This document shows positions 24,801 through 36,800 of a stretch of DNA of 64,000 nt, in pieces. The notes under the pieces were generated by a model. It ran no database searches. It saw only the letters and a program-made list of their open reading frames with translations, and was not told where the DNA came from. Made by a program: the position numbers and the translations under genes. Numbering within the stretch: position 1 is the first letter of the stretch; each line of letters begins with the position of its first letter. The stretch covers positions 871,727 to 935,726 of the forward strand of contig RPFO01001598.1 in assembly GCA_009746045.1 (NCBI GenBank). Direction: 5' to 3'. Source of the stretch: Mesostigma viride. Its lineage: Eukaryota > Streptophyta > Mesostigmatophyceae > Mesostigmatales > Mesostigmataceae.

Positions 24801-27800
24801 AGAATGAGCGTCTTATGTATCCCCTCCTACAAAATAGTCCTGCTTGTCCCTTCCTAAAAAGCTGTGAATGTGTTTATTTTCCATGTTGCTCATGTATGCA
24901 GCCACGACCTTGCTGCTATACGCTTGGGATGTAGCAAGCGGGTGGTTGCTGTAGAAGCACACCTGCCGCTGCGTATCCTTGTGAAGACTGTGCGCCGTTT
25001 ACGGCTCCTTCCGTGCTTTCCAGAGGAGGTATGCACAGGATACCTATTTTATGGAAAATGCTGTTGGCATACCTTGCCATTTCGCACGCCCGATCTCTGC
25101 TGGAGACGCCCACGTTACCTGCCACCTATGGTTGAAATAGATTCTATTAACTTGATTCAAGTGTTCCCTCGAATACATCTTGCCTTGTGGCAACCCCACC
25201 TGGTCCACATGTGGCCAAGGCGCTTCCGTAAACGAAAGCGGTTGCGGAGAGTTAGGATATGAACCGTGCAAGATTACAGGGTGGTTTTTCACCGAGATGT
25301 TCCCATCCCCCGGATCCCCCAAGGACTGCAGGCTGCAGGAGTGTGCACCGTGTGGTTAAACATGCACAGACTTTCCCAGGAGGTATTGTGGCTAGCGTTT
25401 CTTCTCATTTATATTTGGCGTCGCGATGTCTTTTCTCTTTCCTGCTTGCCTGCCAGCTAACTTCACGCGGTTCCTCTTTTCATCTTACCCTTGCTTTGTC
25501 ACCATCTGGCTTGCACGGCAGATCACGGATGGAGCCGTCATGCCCATCAATTCCCTGGTGCATTGTCAGGTGTGTAAGAATTTTCTGCGACTTGGTCGTT
25601 CCTTCCCCCCAACCTCTGCGGGTGGCCTCAGCTACCAGCATCTACATTACATGTGAGCTACATTCGTGCGGCTGTTGCGATCCTGTAGCCGCGATTGTGA
25701 CTTCCAGACTTGAGAGTCACGCCATGCCGTGCAGCAGACTTGTTCCGTAGCCTGGCCTCATGACGATGCTCACGTAACTTGTTTGCCTGCCCACGCACCC
25801 GCGTCGTCAGAACGCGGAGTGGAAAGGTTGGATTTCCGCAGCCGCCGCAGCTCGGCCCCAGGACTTCTGGTCGGACACCCCTGCCAACCTGGAGCGGCGG
25901 GAAACCTTGGTGGCGGTATCGGCTGCCATGCGAATGGACCGGGTACGACAGCGTGTTGCTGTTGCTGCCAGGCCGTCTGTATCGCCCTTATTTTGTGGGA
26001 TGTCCACGTTGCCCTCACCCAGGCACACTGTGCAGTCGCCCAGCTCACCCAGTGCTTATAGCAGCCTTGCACATACAAGAATCTGGCAACCTTTGCAGAG
26101 GTACAGATGCAGGATTGCATCGTTGTTGCCTATTTATACCCCTGTCATATCAGCTTGCCACAAGAAATCAACCGGATGTCGCCGCATGTCTACTACTTAT
26201 CTGCCTTTATCCTTTACACCTGTGTGGCTTGCAAGGCAACCGCTCCTCCCATGGTCATGGGCCCCTACGTTGTAAATATGCCCTGGGCAAGCCCAACGCC
26301 TGTACATCACCCCGCTTGGCATCCCAACTCTCATGGCACAGGTTCTCAAAAGCTGCCTGTGGTCTTCAAATTGATGCCATGTCATCTGGTGTTGCCTTGC
26401 GCCCACTACTCGAGTAATCATGCAGGAGGCCCTGGAGTGCGCTCCGGTGGACCCAGCCGTGGTCGCGCTGCTGCGCACGGTACGCTCATATCCGTGCTTC
26501 ACAGTAGCAAGACACTTACAAGTGGGTGTAATGTGGTTCGCTATTGTGTTTGTCCTGCCATGGTCTGGATGATTTTCCCTGGGGGCGTTTGCTAGCTTTA
26601 AACTGGTGGGATAGAACTCTCATCTTTTCTGCGGGATTCCTGAGGACTGTTATGTGCTCTTTTGAAGAGTCTGTCATGGTTCCCTCCGCTGTGTGGCTTT
26701 GTTGTTTTAGGCGTAGACTTGCGGTGAGTCAGAAGCCGTGGCACAACATGTTGTGCTGTTTGCTCATCAGACGCTTTTATGTCACAAGCCACGGCAAATT
26801 CTCTACTAAGGATTTCTCTACTAAACATGGATTGCTGCTGCTGACCATTCCTTGCACTCATCTCTCCCCTCGCTTCTTATTGCCAACAGATTGGCAGTGC
26901 CATGCTGGAGTTTCACGCCCTGGTCAGTGAGCTGGCGGTCCTTCCTGAGATCCCCCTGCTGGGGGAGGCACCCTCCAAGAAAACGCCTCCTGAGAACATG
27001 GACCTGTTCCAGCTGCTGATGAACGAGTGAGCCCTGATTACGATGCTTGCACACGACACGACAACCTACCTCATCAATGGGGGTTTACTATGGGCCCTGT
27101 TTATCCTTCGTGCCTTGCATGTAATATTGCAAGAGATAGCCTTTATAGCGACCAGTTGCATCATGACAATTCGATACTCGTGGCAGTCATGATGGAGTTG
27201 CTGATGGGGCATCGGAATTGGGCTTGGGGCCAGACTGGGAAGACCAAGACCAGCGTTTAGGTCAAGGTTGGAGCTAGGATTTAGAGTTGGGGGCGGCCTG
27301 GCTTGTCTCTTTGCTTGGGACACTATTTTTCCAGTAACCGAAACGCCAAGCCTTGTGCACCTTGCACACCCCAGCTTTGTGTCCCTTGCACACCCCAGTC
27401 TCCCATCAGGCAAACAATACTGCTCTGTTGATACAGCTGAATTAATGGGTAGCGGTCCTTTGCTTCCTCTCTCCCCCATTTCTGGGCAGAACAGGGACCT
27501 TATCAATGGCTGTATAAGAAGCTGGTTAAGGACTAGTGCAGGTAAGGAATGAGGGTGAGTTGTTGCCTTGGCTTTGGCTCCCTTCTTTCCTCTTACCTTC
27601 CCTTCATGTTGTGTGTGTCTACATCCCGTGGCTGCCTGTGGCATGACCCCCGCACGCATCACAGGATCTCCATTTCTGAGATATGGCAAAGGCTATGCCA
27701 GTACAGGTATGACAATTTCAGGACGTGTTAGCGCGCATTCTACATTTTTGCTAGCCTTGTTGCTTTATATGATGACACTGCATCGCCTGCGTGAGATGCC

Positions 27801-30800
27801 AACCACTTTCACTGTCGTTTGGTGACATTTGTAAGGAAAGCCCATGCCTGGAATGCATGGGCAATCGCATGGCCATTGTTTTTCTTACAGTGGTTGGAGG
27901 TCACAACTTCCACATTCAAAAGGCGTAGAAATCTCGATTTACAGTGGCAATGTAATTGGAGGTGCATTTCCACTCTGTTTCTCCCTTTATTTCCTGCCTC
28001 AGGCATCACTTTACCAACGCTTGGCACGTAGCAGTTATCATACAGCCACCATGCCTGCCTGCATTCAAGGCCTTGATCATGAGGTCGCTGGGAAGTATAA
28101 GCCCCGTCCTATTCTTTCATGACACCTCATCCCAGGCTAGCCTGGCGATGTTGCATTGCTTATGAGCGAAATGCGGTATTCCTTAAGTATTATGTGACAC
28201 AAATGGACATGAGAACATCAGAAGTAGAAAAGTGGGCTTGCCTTCAGTGCTCGACTGCATAAAAAAACGTGCCGCATATTTATGCAGGTTAACCATTTGA
28301 ACTCCTAGTAATTGCTTTCCTACATACATTTCTAGTATTGGTCCATTGGAGTTCCTTCCCACCAAGAGAAACATTTATTTTACATTTTTGTGTGCTAGGC
28401 TTTATACGTACAGTCGATACCACAACTTCAAAGTCAGTGCACATCATTATCAAGTTGGTTATTGTAGGACCTTGCTGGGGGCCCAGCATACTCGAACACA
28501 AGGTGTTGCTCCTCTTAGCAGCGTGGGTGGGCGGGTGGGTGGGTGGGTGGGTGGGTGGGAGCTGAAAAGGGGCCTCCCTACGTCCCCTACACCACTCTTA
28601 AGTACTGACTGCCCATCACAGTTGCGCCAGGCCTGGCGGCTGGCGCAGGTACAAGGTCTAGTGTTGTATTTTAGAAGCTACCTAGGCATGCACCTCGGGA
28701 TCACACTCAGCGCCGGCACAAAGTAAGGCCGGCCGCTGCAGTGCCCTTGTGACAAGCGCTAGTACTACGCTACCTACGGCAGGTCGGTCCCCTGTGAGCC
28801 TGTCCGCATGTCACATATAAAATGAGCAAAGCTCAACAAGTGACTGCCTGGATCATGCTGTCCATGCCTGGATTTCTACCGATGGGTCAGGACAAAGGAT
28901 TTTGTTGCAGTTAGTACAATTAGAGTGTCTGCAATAGTTTTGTCTGTAAGAAGGACAGGCGGGCCAAGTGGACACATAAACCTTTTGCTGCTGCTGCCGC
29001 CGCCGCCGCCGCCGCCGCTGCCGCTGCTGCTGCTGCGGCGGCGGCGGCGGCTTTTGTTTGCCCATAACTCCCTTTTTTATCTCTTAAAGGTAATATGTTT
29101 CTCAGAAGCAACAGACAGGTAGGCCGTGGCATGCTATACCAGAAACATGCATCGCTTCCATCTTGCCGTTATTTTCTGAGATATGATAATAATCCAATGG
29201 GGTCAATGGCTTTCGTCCCCTGTGGCAATGGCTTCCTGCTCGTCCGTCTGGTGCCTCGGTGCTCCTCAGCGGTCCCATCCAGAGAATTCTTCGCTCCATG
29301 TGTGACCTGGTGCTCACCAATGACGTGTCGCCGCTGCCGCAGCATGTGAAGCAGGTAGGCCCTTTACCGCTGCCTGTCTCTCAGATAACTGTGTAGTAAT
29401 GCTCTTATAATATAATAAATAATCCTCTTGCCTTGCTGTTTGTGAGCCAGGAGTGGGCCATTGAGGCTCATACCATGGCATGCTGGTGCACAACCTGGCA
29501 GGCATGATGGAAGACAATCAAGATATGGTCAGGAAAATTTGCCACTTTGAGTCGTCATGTCAAAGTACTTTCTGAAAAGCCACTGCAGGTCTGCGAGCAT
29601 CGTGGTTGATGATTCGTTATCTGTTGGTTTATCACTTCTATCCTGAGCACGGCTATCCCCGTGTATCGGCTGTTGTTAGCTGTCAACCTTCATGGCAACG
29701 CACACGCTTCATCGCCTACACCCTTTGTCACATTGTTTGCACGCTTTTCCGACATGCCCCACTCCCCCTGTCTCTCCCTTTCCTTTGTGTCTGGCTGCGC
29801 TCAGGCACTGTTACTGGAGCAAGGAGTGGTGAAGGTCGTAGTGCAGCTGCTGCACACAATCTTTCTTGAGAAAAAGATGCCCCTCTGGGTCCTGACCCTC
29901 CATTCCAAGCCCAGGGAGGCCGCGCCCAAGGCCGCGCGCCCCGGTGTGCCCCCGAGACTGGCCGTCATCACGACGCCGTTTGCCCTGCAGGGGCACCTGC
30001 AGGACAGCCACCTCCTGGCCGACCTGGCTCGCAGCTGCTCGATGTTCCTGCAAGTGGCTTGCAAGGGGTAAGGTTGGATAGAAAGGAAACGTTGGGGAGC
30101 TTAGCCATTTGAGAATTGGCATGCCCACACACATAGTTCACACTTTCATGCCACCTGCAGCACTCGCATGGAAATAGCTGGGGCGTGTGCAGGTAGGCAG
30201 GGCCTGCCTTTTAAGACTGTGCTCAGCTGTTGACGTGGCGAAGCTCCTGGGCGATTACCGCTCGAGAGCTCTGCAAGCTCGTCCTCGTTTGTGAGAGGCC
30301 ATGTGTCAAGGGTCGCAACCTTGCTTTTTTCGGTGCATGCCATGCTGTCTCCAGGGTCATACGCTGGGGGAGATCGCAAGCTGGCTGCTTCGTTTTCCTG
30401 TCCGCTTCTGCTATACCTGGCCGGGCGACTTCCCCTTTCCCTGGTCTCCATGGAGTAATGCGCTGAGCACTTGCGCTGGTGTATGTCTGGTGCAATGGCA
30501 CGTCCAGTACTTTGAAAGTGACGCTTCCAAGCCCTTAACCCACCTGGAAACTGAATGTGATTTCCTGGTTTCTCCCCCCTTGCATGCGTGTGAACTATTC
30601 ATACGTCTGTGCCCCATGTCTGGCGTGCTGCTGGAAATGGACCATGTTGGCTCCCCATGACAGCTGCCCACCTACCAAGCGGTACCTGGGCTTGCGTTGC
30701 ATGAACATCCTGCACTACCTGACGGGCAGTGAAATCACAATGTCGAAGACCCTGACAGATGTGTACGAGGACAACCTGGAGATCCTGCAGAATGTGAGCA

Positions 30801-33800
30801 ATGAGGAGGTGAGCGGCAAGGGGTGAACAATATCCTTCGATCCCTGGCATGTCTTGGTGTAGAGGGTCTGATCGTGCAGTGGCTAACAAAATGTGCTTTT
30901 CTCCTACTTCTGAATTATTTAAGGGTGAGAAGAGACGTATGGGTTTACTCAGACAGTTTATCTACCACTGTCGCTTCTTCCTTTTGAGCATGAGTTCCAT
31001 GTCGGATTGATGCACCCAGCGTTACATGCTGCCAGCAATAGGGAGGATTAACCCACTTCAGGGACTTCACTACTGTGGTGTATTGCCACTGCCTGCGCGA
31101 TTGTCTGCACGATTGTGGGCTTAATCCTCATCGCCAATGCCGATATTTGGGCTCCTTACGTTTGTGGTAATTTCTGTCATTGGGTTGCATTAGCCCTAGC
31201 AGACCATGCATTGACAGGGTTTTCCACTCGTTGGCATTTCCGCAAGGTTGCCGCACTGCCCACCTTTCTGCCCATCCGCAAGCTTACCCCCGTGCCTGCC
31301 TCAAGGCTGCTGTTCTTTCCCACCTGCCAATTGCCCAGGTTCAACTGGGCCATCTTCACTCATGGTCTTACCAAACATGTCGTGGGGATCTGCGGGGAGG
31401 GTTATGGTATGGCCATTGCATACAATGTGTCGTTTTCTTCCAGATTGAGGACGTGTTCCGCAAGCTGAGCGCGTCCCAGAACGAGGTGTACATCCGCTTC
31501 CTGGCCACCATCTGCACCAACCGCGGCCAGCCGCTGCCAGAGATGCAGAACCGCATCGTGGACTGCCTCGCAAGGTGCGTTTGTGGTGATCCCTGGCTAG
31601 GCATGCCCAGTGGCTTCGATCAGCTTGGGTGATCTCAACCATCGTTGTCAGTCTCTCCATGTGCAGCAATGCACTACCTAAATTGCCTGCTGATGATTAT
31701 CATGGCTGTGTGTGTTAGGCACGCGGATGCATTCTTTGTTACCTATCTCGGTAAATGGCAGCCTTCTAGGTTAACTGTTGGAACGAATGCCTTTTCTGTG
31801 CTCTGTTCGCTGGTGACAGCCCAACTTTCCTCTTGTGCTCGACAAACCTGTCCAGCTTCCCCACCACCTCATTGCTGTTGGCGTCCGGTGCTGTTTTAGT
31901 TTTGTGCTGACCAGTTGGCACGACAACTTCTTGCATGGCTTGGCTCATCCTTTCGGGGCATTTGTTAAACGGTTATCTTGAACTGGATTTATTGGATTGA
32001 ATGTCGTGGAGATTCGCCGAGCCTTTGGGGCCCTGGCTTGTCAGGGGTGTCTTCCTCCTTCATAAGCTGTAAAGATATCCGCCTTTTAACCACCCTGCAT
32101 GCCCCGTTTCTCGTTACCTGTTGTTTGGTGGTATGCCCCAATTTGTTTACTCCCTGTTCGACCTGCAGGCACCAAAATGTACTGCCTCCCACGCAGGTGA
32201 TGGAGCTGCCAGGGGGACGGTTTGGGCCAGGGCGCACCCTCGTCGTCAGCTATAACCGCCAGGGGAACCCGGTGCAGGTCGATTGCCGAACCTTTGCCAC
32301 GCACGAGGGAATGCTGGGGCTCACTCAACCCGGGCGGCAGAGTTCAGGTGGTGCGTGGACCCACCTGAATATATTAGCGTTGACCAGTTTCAGACCTTAT
32401 TGCCGGGGCCTGGGAATTCTTTTCGTGTACATCATGATGACATCTAGGGGGATAGTTTGTTATGGCATTTATTTGATAAGTCTGGACACATCCCATGGGT
32501 AGCATACGAGCACGTTAGGTGGCAAGCAATGCTGCTATTCTAGCCTGTACTTTGGATGATGGCAGTCCCGAGTGTGCCACTATCGGTCAGCGTCTGATAG
32601 GTATCCACCGTGGCAGCGCGCCATCATTGCAACTGTGTCCAACATTGCAACCCTGCTAGAACCCCTACATTTGTTCATAAGACTGAAACTTTTTCTTACC
32701 TTAAATCCCCCTCATTCTGTCCTTGATTGTTACAGCCGGATTACATCTCTAGCATGTTACAGTCGGGTACAACTATGGCGATCCGCTCACCCTGCCATGA
32801 GAAAAAAAAATGGTTTCTGGCCACCTGCATGTGTACGCACAGCATTTTCTATGCATGTGGGGTGCAGCAGATGCCTGTAGCCCTAGCTTGCTTTCTGGAG
32901 TGTGCTGTTGTGGATCGTACACCAGCCACGCAGTTGTTCCCAAATCACTAACAACCCCGGACTGACAAATTCATAACTTGGTCAACAAATGGCATGCCTT
33001 AAGGGAGGCGCACCAGTGAGTACTCTAGCATAGCTGGCATGGCAAGGCTTGCTCTCGGGGCTCCTCTTATCTGGACCCTGAGGCCCTCCAGTTACCTGTT
33101 TCAGGGCTGTGTCGTGGGCTGACTTGCACACAATGCCCCGTGTCCACATCGCGGAAAATCCGTTGTGTTTGCCTCTTTACTCTATCTGCATGGCTGCGTG
33201 CGCGTGTTCGGACCGTCTGCATGGCCCGGGCCTCAGAGCGCGTCTATTTCTACATGCTCGCCAACATGGAGCTCCTCGCCACGCTGAGCCTGGGCCGCAA
33301 CAGCCACTGCCACGAGGCCATCCTGCGCCCGCTGAAGCGCGACGACGACCAGCACTGCCTCTACTACAACAACCTGGTCTACGTGCTCTTCCACACTGGG
33401 CTTCCCTTCTCGCTGCGCGTGGCCTGCTGCAACCTGCTCAAACACCTGTACATTGACCGCGAGCCCCACCATCTGATCAAGAGCGTGGAACACGTGCGAC
33501 TGTGGTACGGCCACCAGTATCAATCACCACCCAGGCCTTTGGTTTGTGTGGCCCAGCTGGTCGGAGTAGCACCCCGACAGATGACTGCTGGATGGATGGA
33601 TCATGTTGTTTGTTTGCCGTCGCCAGTTCTGGGCATATAAATGAGGCACCTGTGCGTAGGCTGGTGGTGCGAATGTATAAAAGGTTGTGGTATTCATGGC
33701 ATGGTTGCACAGCTGCACCATGACGGCATTTTCTTTTTTTAACTTGCCAGTGGAGATTGTTCATAGAAATGATGAGGTGGAATTGTCACTGCTCTCAAGA

Positions 33801-36800
33801 CCAATGGTGCATCTTGCGCCCTCAACGGACCCGTTGATGCCAAGACTTTAGAGGATGACAGGCACGTGGCAACCTAGCAACGCTGGTGGCGGGTACTTGC
33901 AGGGCTGGGGCCCCCATGTTGTGGGATGAGCGGTGGCGAGAGAGGGGACTTGCCTGGGCTGTTGCTCCCATCTTGGACGGGGGGTCAACCAGGAAAGCAT
34001 GAACTTGCAGCTGACCCATGCGAGCTGAGGGGGTTGCTCGCACTACAGCTGGTGATTTTCAGTGTAACAGGCAGCAGGTGATCCATGAAAACCCTTTCCG
34101 CATTTTTATCTCGTCTTGATGATGGCGTGGCCATTGATAATTGCTTTGAACTCACCCCACCTGCCTCTGATCACGCATATGGTGATCATGCCTGACGCCA
34201 TTTCTGTCCATTTCAAACTTGTTGTTCACATGGCTCTAAATCTTTCCTGACTGCACCATGCACCGTATCAGCAGCGAAGAGTTTTTTATCCCTTACTATT
34301 CCATTTGTAGGGCGCATTGCGCATGTTGCGCTCCTTGCCTGCCTGTGTGTTTCTCTTTTGTGAACTTCATTCTTCCCTGGCCCACGCTTGGCAGTTGGGA
34401 TGAACCAGTAATAGTCTGGCATAGGCATAGGGATGCTACATGTTTCATGAGGGTTTGCATCGCTTGCTTGGTGTTGCTTCCACGATCTACTCTGCAAATG
34501 CCGCAGGGGCAAACAACCAGAGACTCCCCTGCAGATGCACGACTGCGAGGGTGGGATGCCTGACCCAGCGGAGCATATCTTGCCCGGTGGACCCCCTTGT
34601 GCACCCAAGTCCCCACCAAAGCTCGCGTCCATGCCAACCAGGGACACCCACATCCAGACGCTGCTGCCTGCCATCGTCGACTACATGGCCGACCAGATCA
34701 ACGCACGGGAGGTGGGCAAACCTGTTGCCGCCATGCATGGGTGTGTGCGTATGTCCCTCTGCATCGTCTCTTTCTGAGTCTCATTGAATCATCCCTTCAG
34801 ACATGCAATCTTTTGTTGGCAGCATGATGGCCAACGTATCCGCCTACCTATGGGCCTGTCCAGTTTTGGTACCAAACGTTCACCTGTGCTACACCTGTGC
34901 TACCTGTATGAGCTTCCCAACCTATGGCTCAGGTTATCCACAAGGACAGCCGCCAGGGCCTGCGTGGGTGTCCCTCTACTCTTACGATACTCTCCTGACT
35001 CGATGGTGCACATCCTGCTCTGGAAATGCATGCCTTGCAACATTTCATGTCCACACGACCCTTGCGGTTAGCCCCCCAGTCGCTGGTCCCCGTGCTCAGT
35101 GCCATCAAGCTGGACATTGCTGTCATCCAGCTGCTGCACAAGATGCTCTCGCTGGGTCTTTTCCCACCGCTCGGCACCCCCGAGTCCCTGGCGCCCCGCC
35201 TGGTGGACGAGCTCGTCTACTACCTGGAGCGCAGCATCACCGCACTCCACAAGCTGGGCGGTTCCAGGCGGGGAAATCAGCGGCTCGTTCACGCCACCAG
35301 CATGGGCATGGGCAGGACCCGGGCCCGGAGGGAGCCTTCCGTGGACACGGACTGGCAGGGGGGGGAGGCCCCCGACATCCAGCGGACGATGATGACCATG
35401 CTGCACAGCCTGACAGAGGTGTGCCGCGTGCTGGAGCTGCTCATGGAGCTGCGGGAGAACTGGCAGCTGTCACAGGCCTTTGAGGCGTTCCAGGACGTCC
35501 AGAACTTGTCGCTGGCGCGCGGGTCTGACTTGGCCGGAGGGACCACCTGGCTGGGCCGCCGCCGCCGCCGGGACTCGGTGGGCAGCGCATCGTCGCATGC
35601 GCAGCTGTCTGCGCGGTCGTCCAGCGCCTCGTATCCCGAGTTCCGATCAGATGAGCCCGACGTAGTCTACCAGGGGTACGATTTCGAGGCACTCCAGTCG
35701 CGCCTTTTTGGCACACCCCTACTGGGCAAGGCGGCGGTGGGCACGGACCACATCCGCCCGGTGCCTCGCCTGCTGGCGGTGCTGCTGCAGCTCATGCGCT
35801 TCAACTACGTGCCGCTGCAGGCGCTGGCCGTGGGGCTGGTGCGCAAGGCCACGGGGTTCAAGTCCCAGCTGCTGCACAACATGCTCAAGCTGGAGATCCT
35901 GTTCCTGCCGGAGGAGCTGCAAGCTTACCGCAAAGTGAGCAGCTTTTGATGGACGGCTTTGTGTGCATGTGAACCCAACAGACGTATTCTATCATTGTGT
36001 TACTTGTGCAGAGACGTGGCCAGTAAGGTGGCGGCATGGCAAGCCCATGGCAAGGGCGAAAATAATCTTTCCATACTGCTATGTTGCCTGCTGGCTGTCT
36101 CATTGCTGTTGCAAGCCAGAAAGGCTCAATTTTATCTCCACTGCAAGTTTTCATGCACCTTTAAAATATCGGGGTTACATCAAAGAGAATAAAAATTGCT
36201 GCCTTGTGGGTAAAGCCAATGATGGCCAAAGTTCAAAGCGCCACAGTTTGCTAGTAACTATGTAGTCACACAGCTTTGACCTATGCCGCGAGGAGTGTGC
36301 AATCGCTAGTGGTGTGTTGCATTCAGTATTCTTCTAAGACCCCTTGGCATTGGCCTTGCTCAACCCCGAAGCCTCCTTGGCTCCCATGATCAATCTGACA
36401 GTGTATTCTCCTTATGTTGAAATCTTACTCAGCATGGTAAGTAATAATCTACGTCAGTGTGATGTCACATGCCGCATGAGCATATCAGTGAGTCCGTTGT
36501 GTTATTTGTGTATTGTGCCATGCTCCAACAGTGCCCATTTGCAACCACATTGCAGCAAGAATTGAGTCGGTGGTGTACACTCCATGGAAGGCAGATATAC
36601 CTGATGGTCAGAGCACTTGATCTTTTTCATCGCCAGCCGCACTCGAAGCATGTGCTGGTGGCCTCTGCTATCCGGGCGTCCCCCGGCTCCCATTGGGCTC
36701 CCTCACAATCCTCACAGCAATCTTCCATGGCAACGGGCCCACTTGTCCCATCTCTTGTCATCATCACCCCTCTCCCTCCTCGTCGCATCACGTTCAGATT

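Noticed and set aside
28624-28650. Possible 27-nt exon encoding LRQAWRLAQ between a good acceptor and a GTACAA donor
   Set aside because: It does not fit the phase from exon 15. Splicing 27026 to 29285 keeps the frame and gives a better family alignment.
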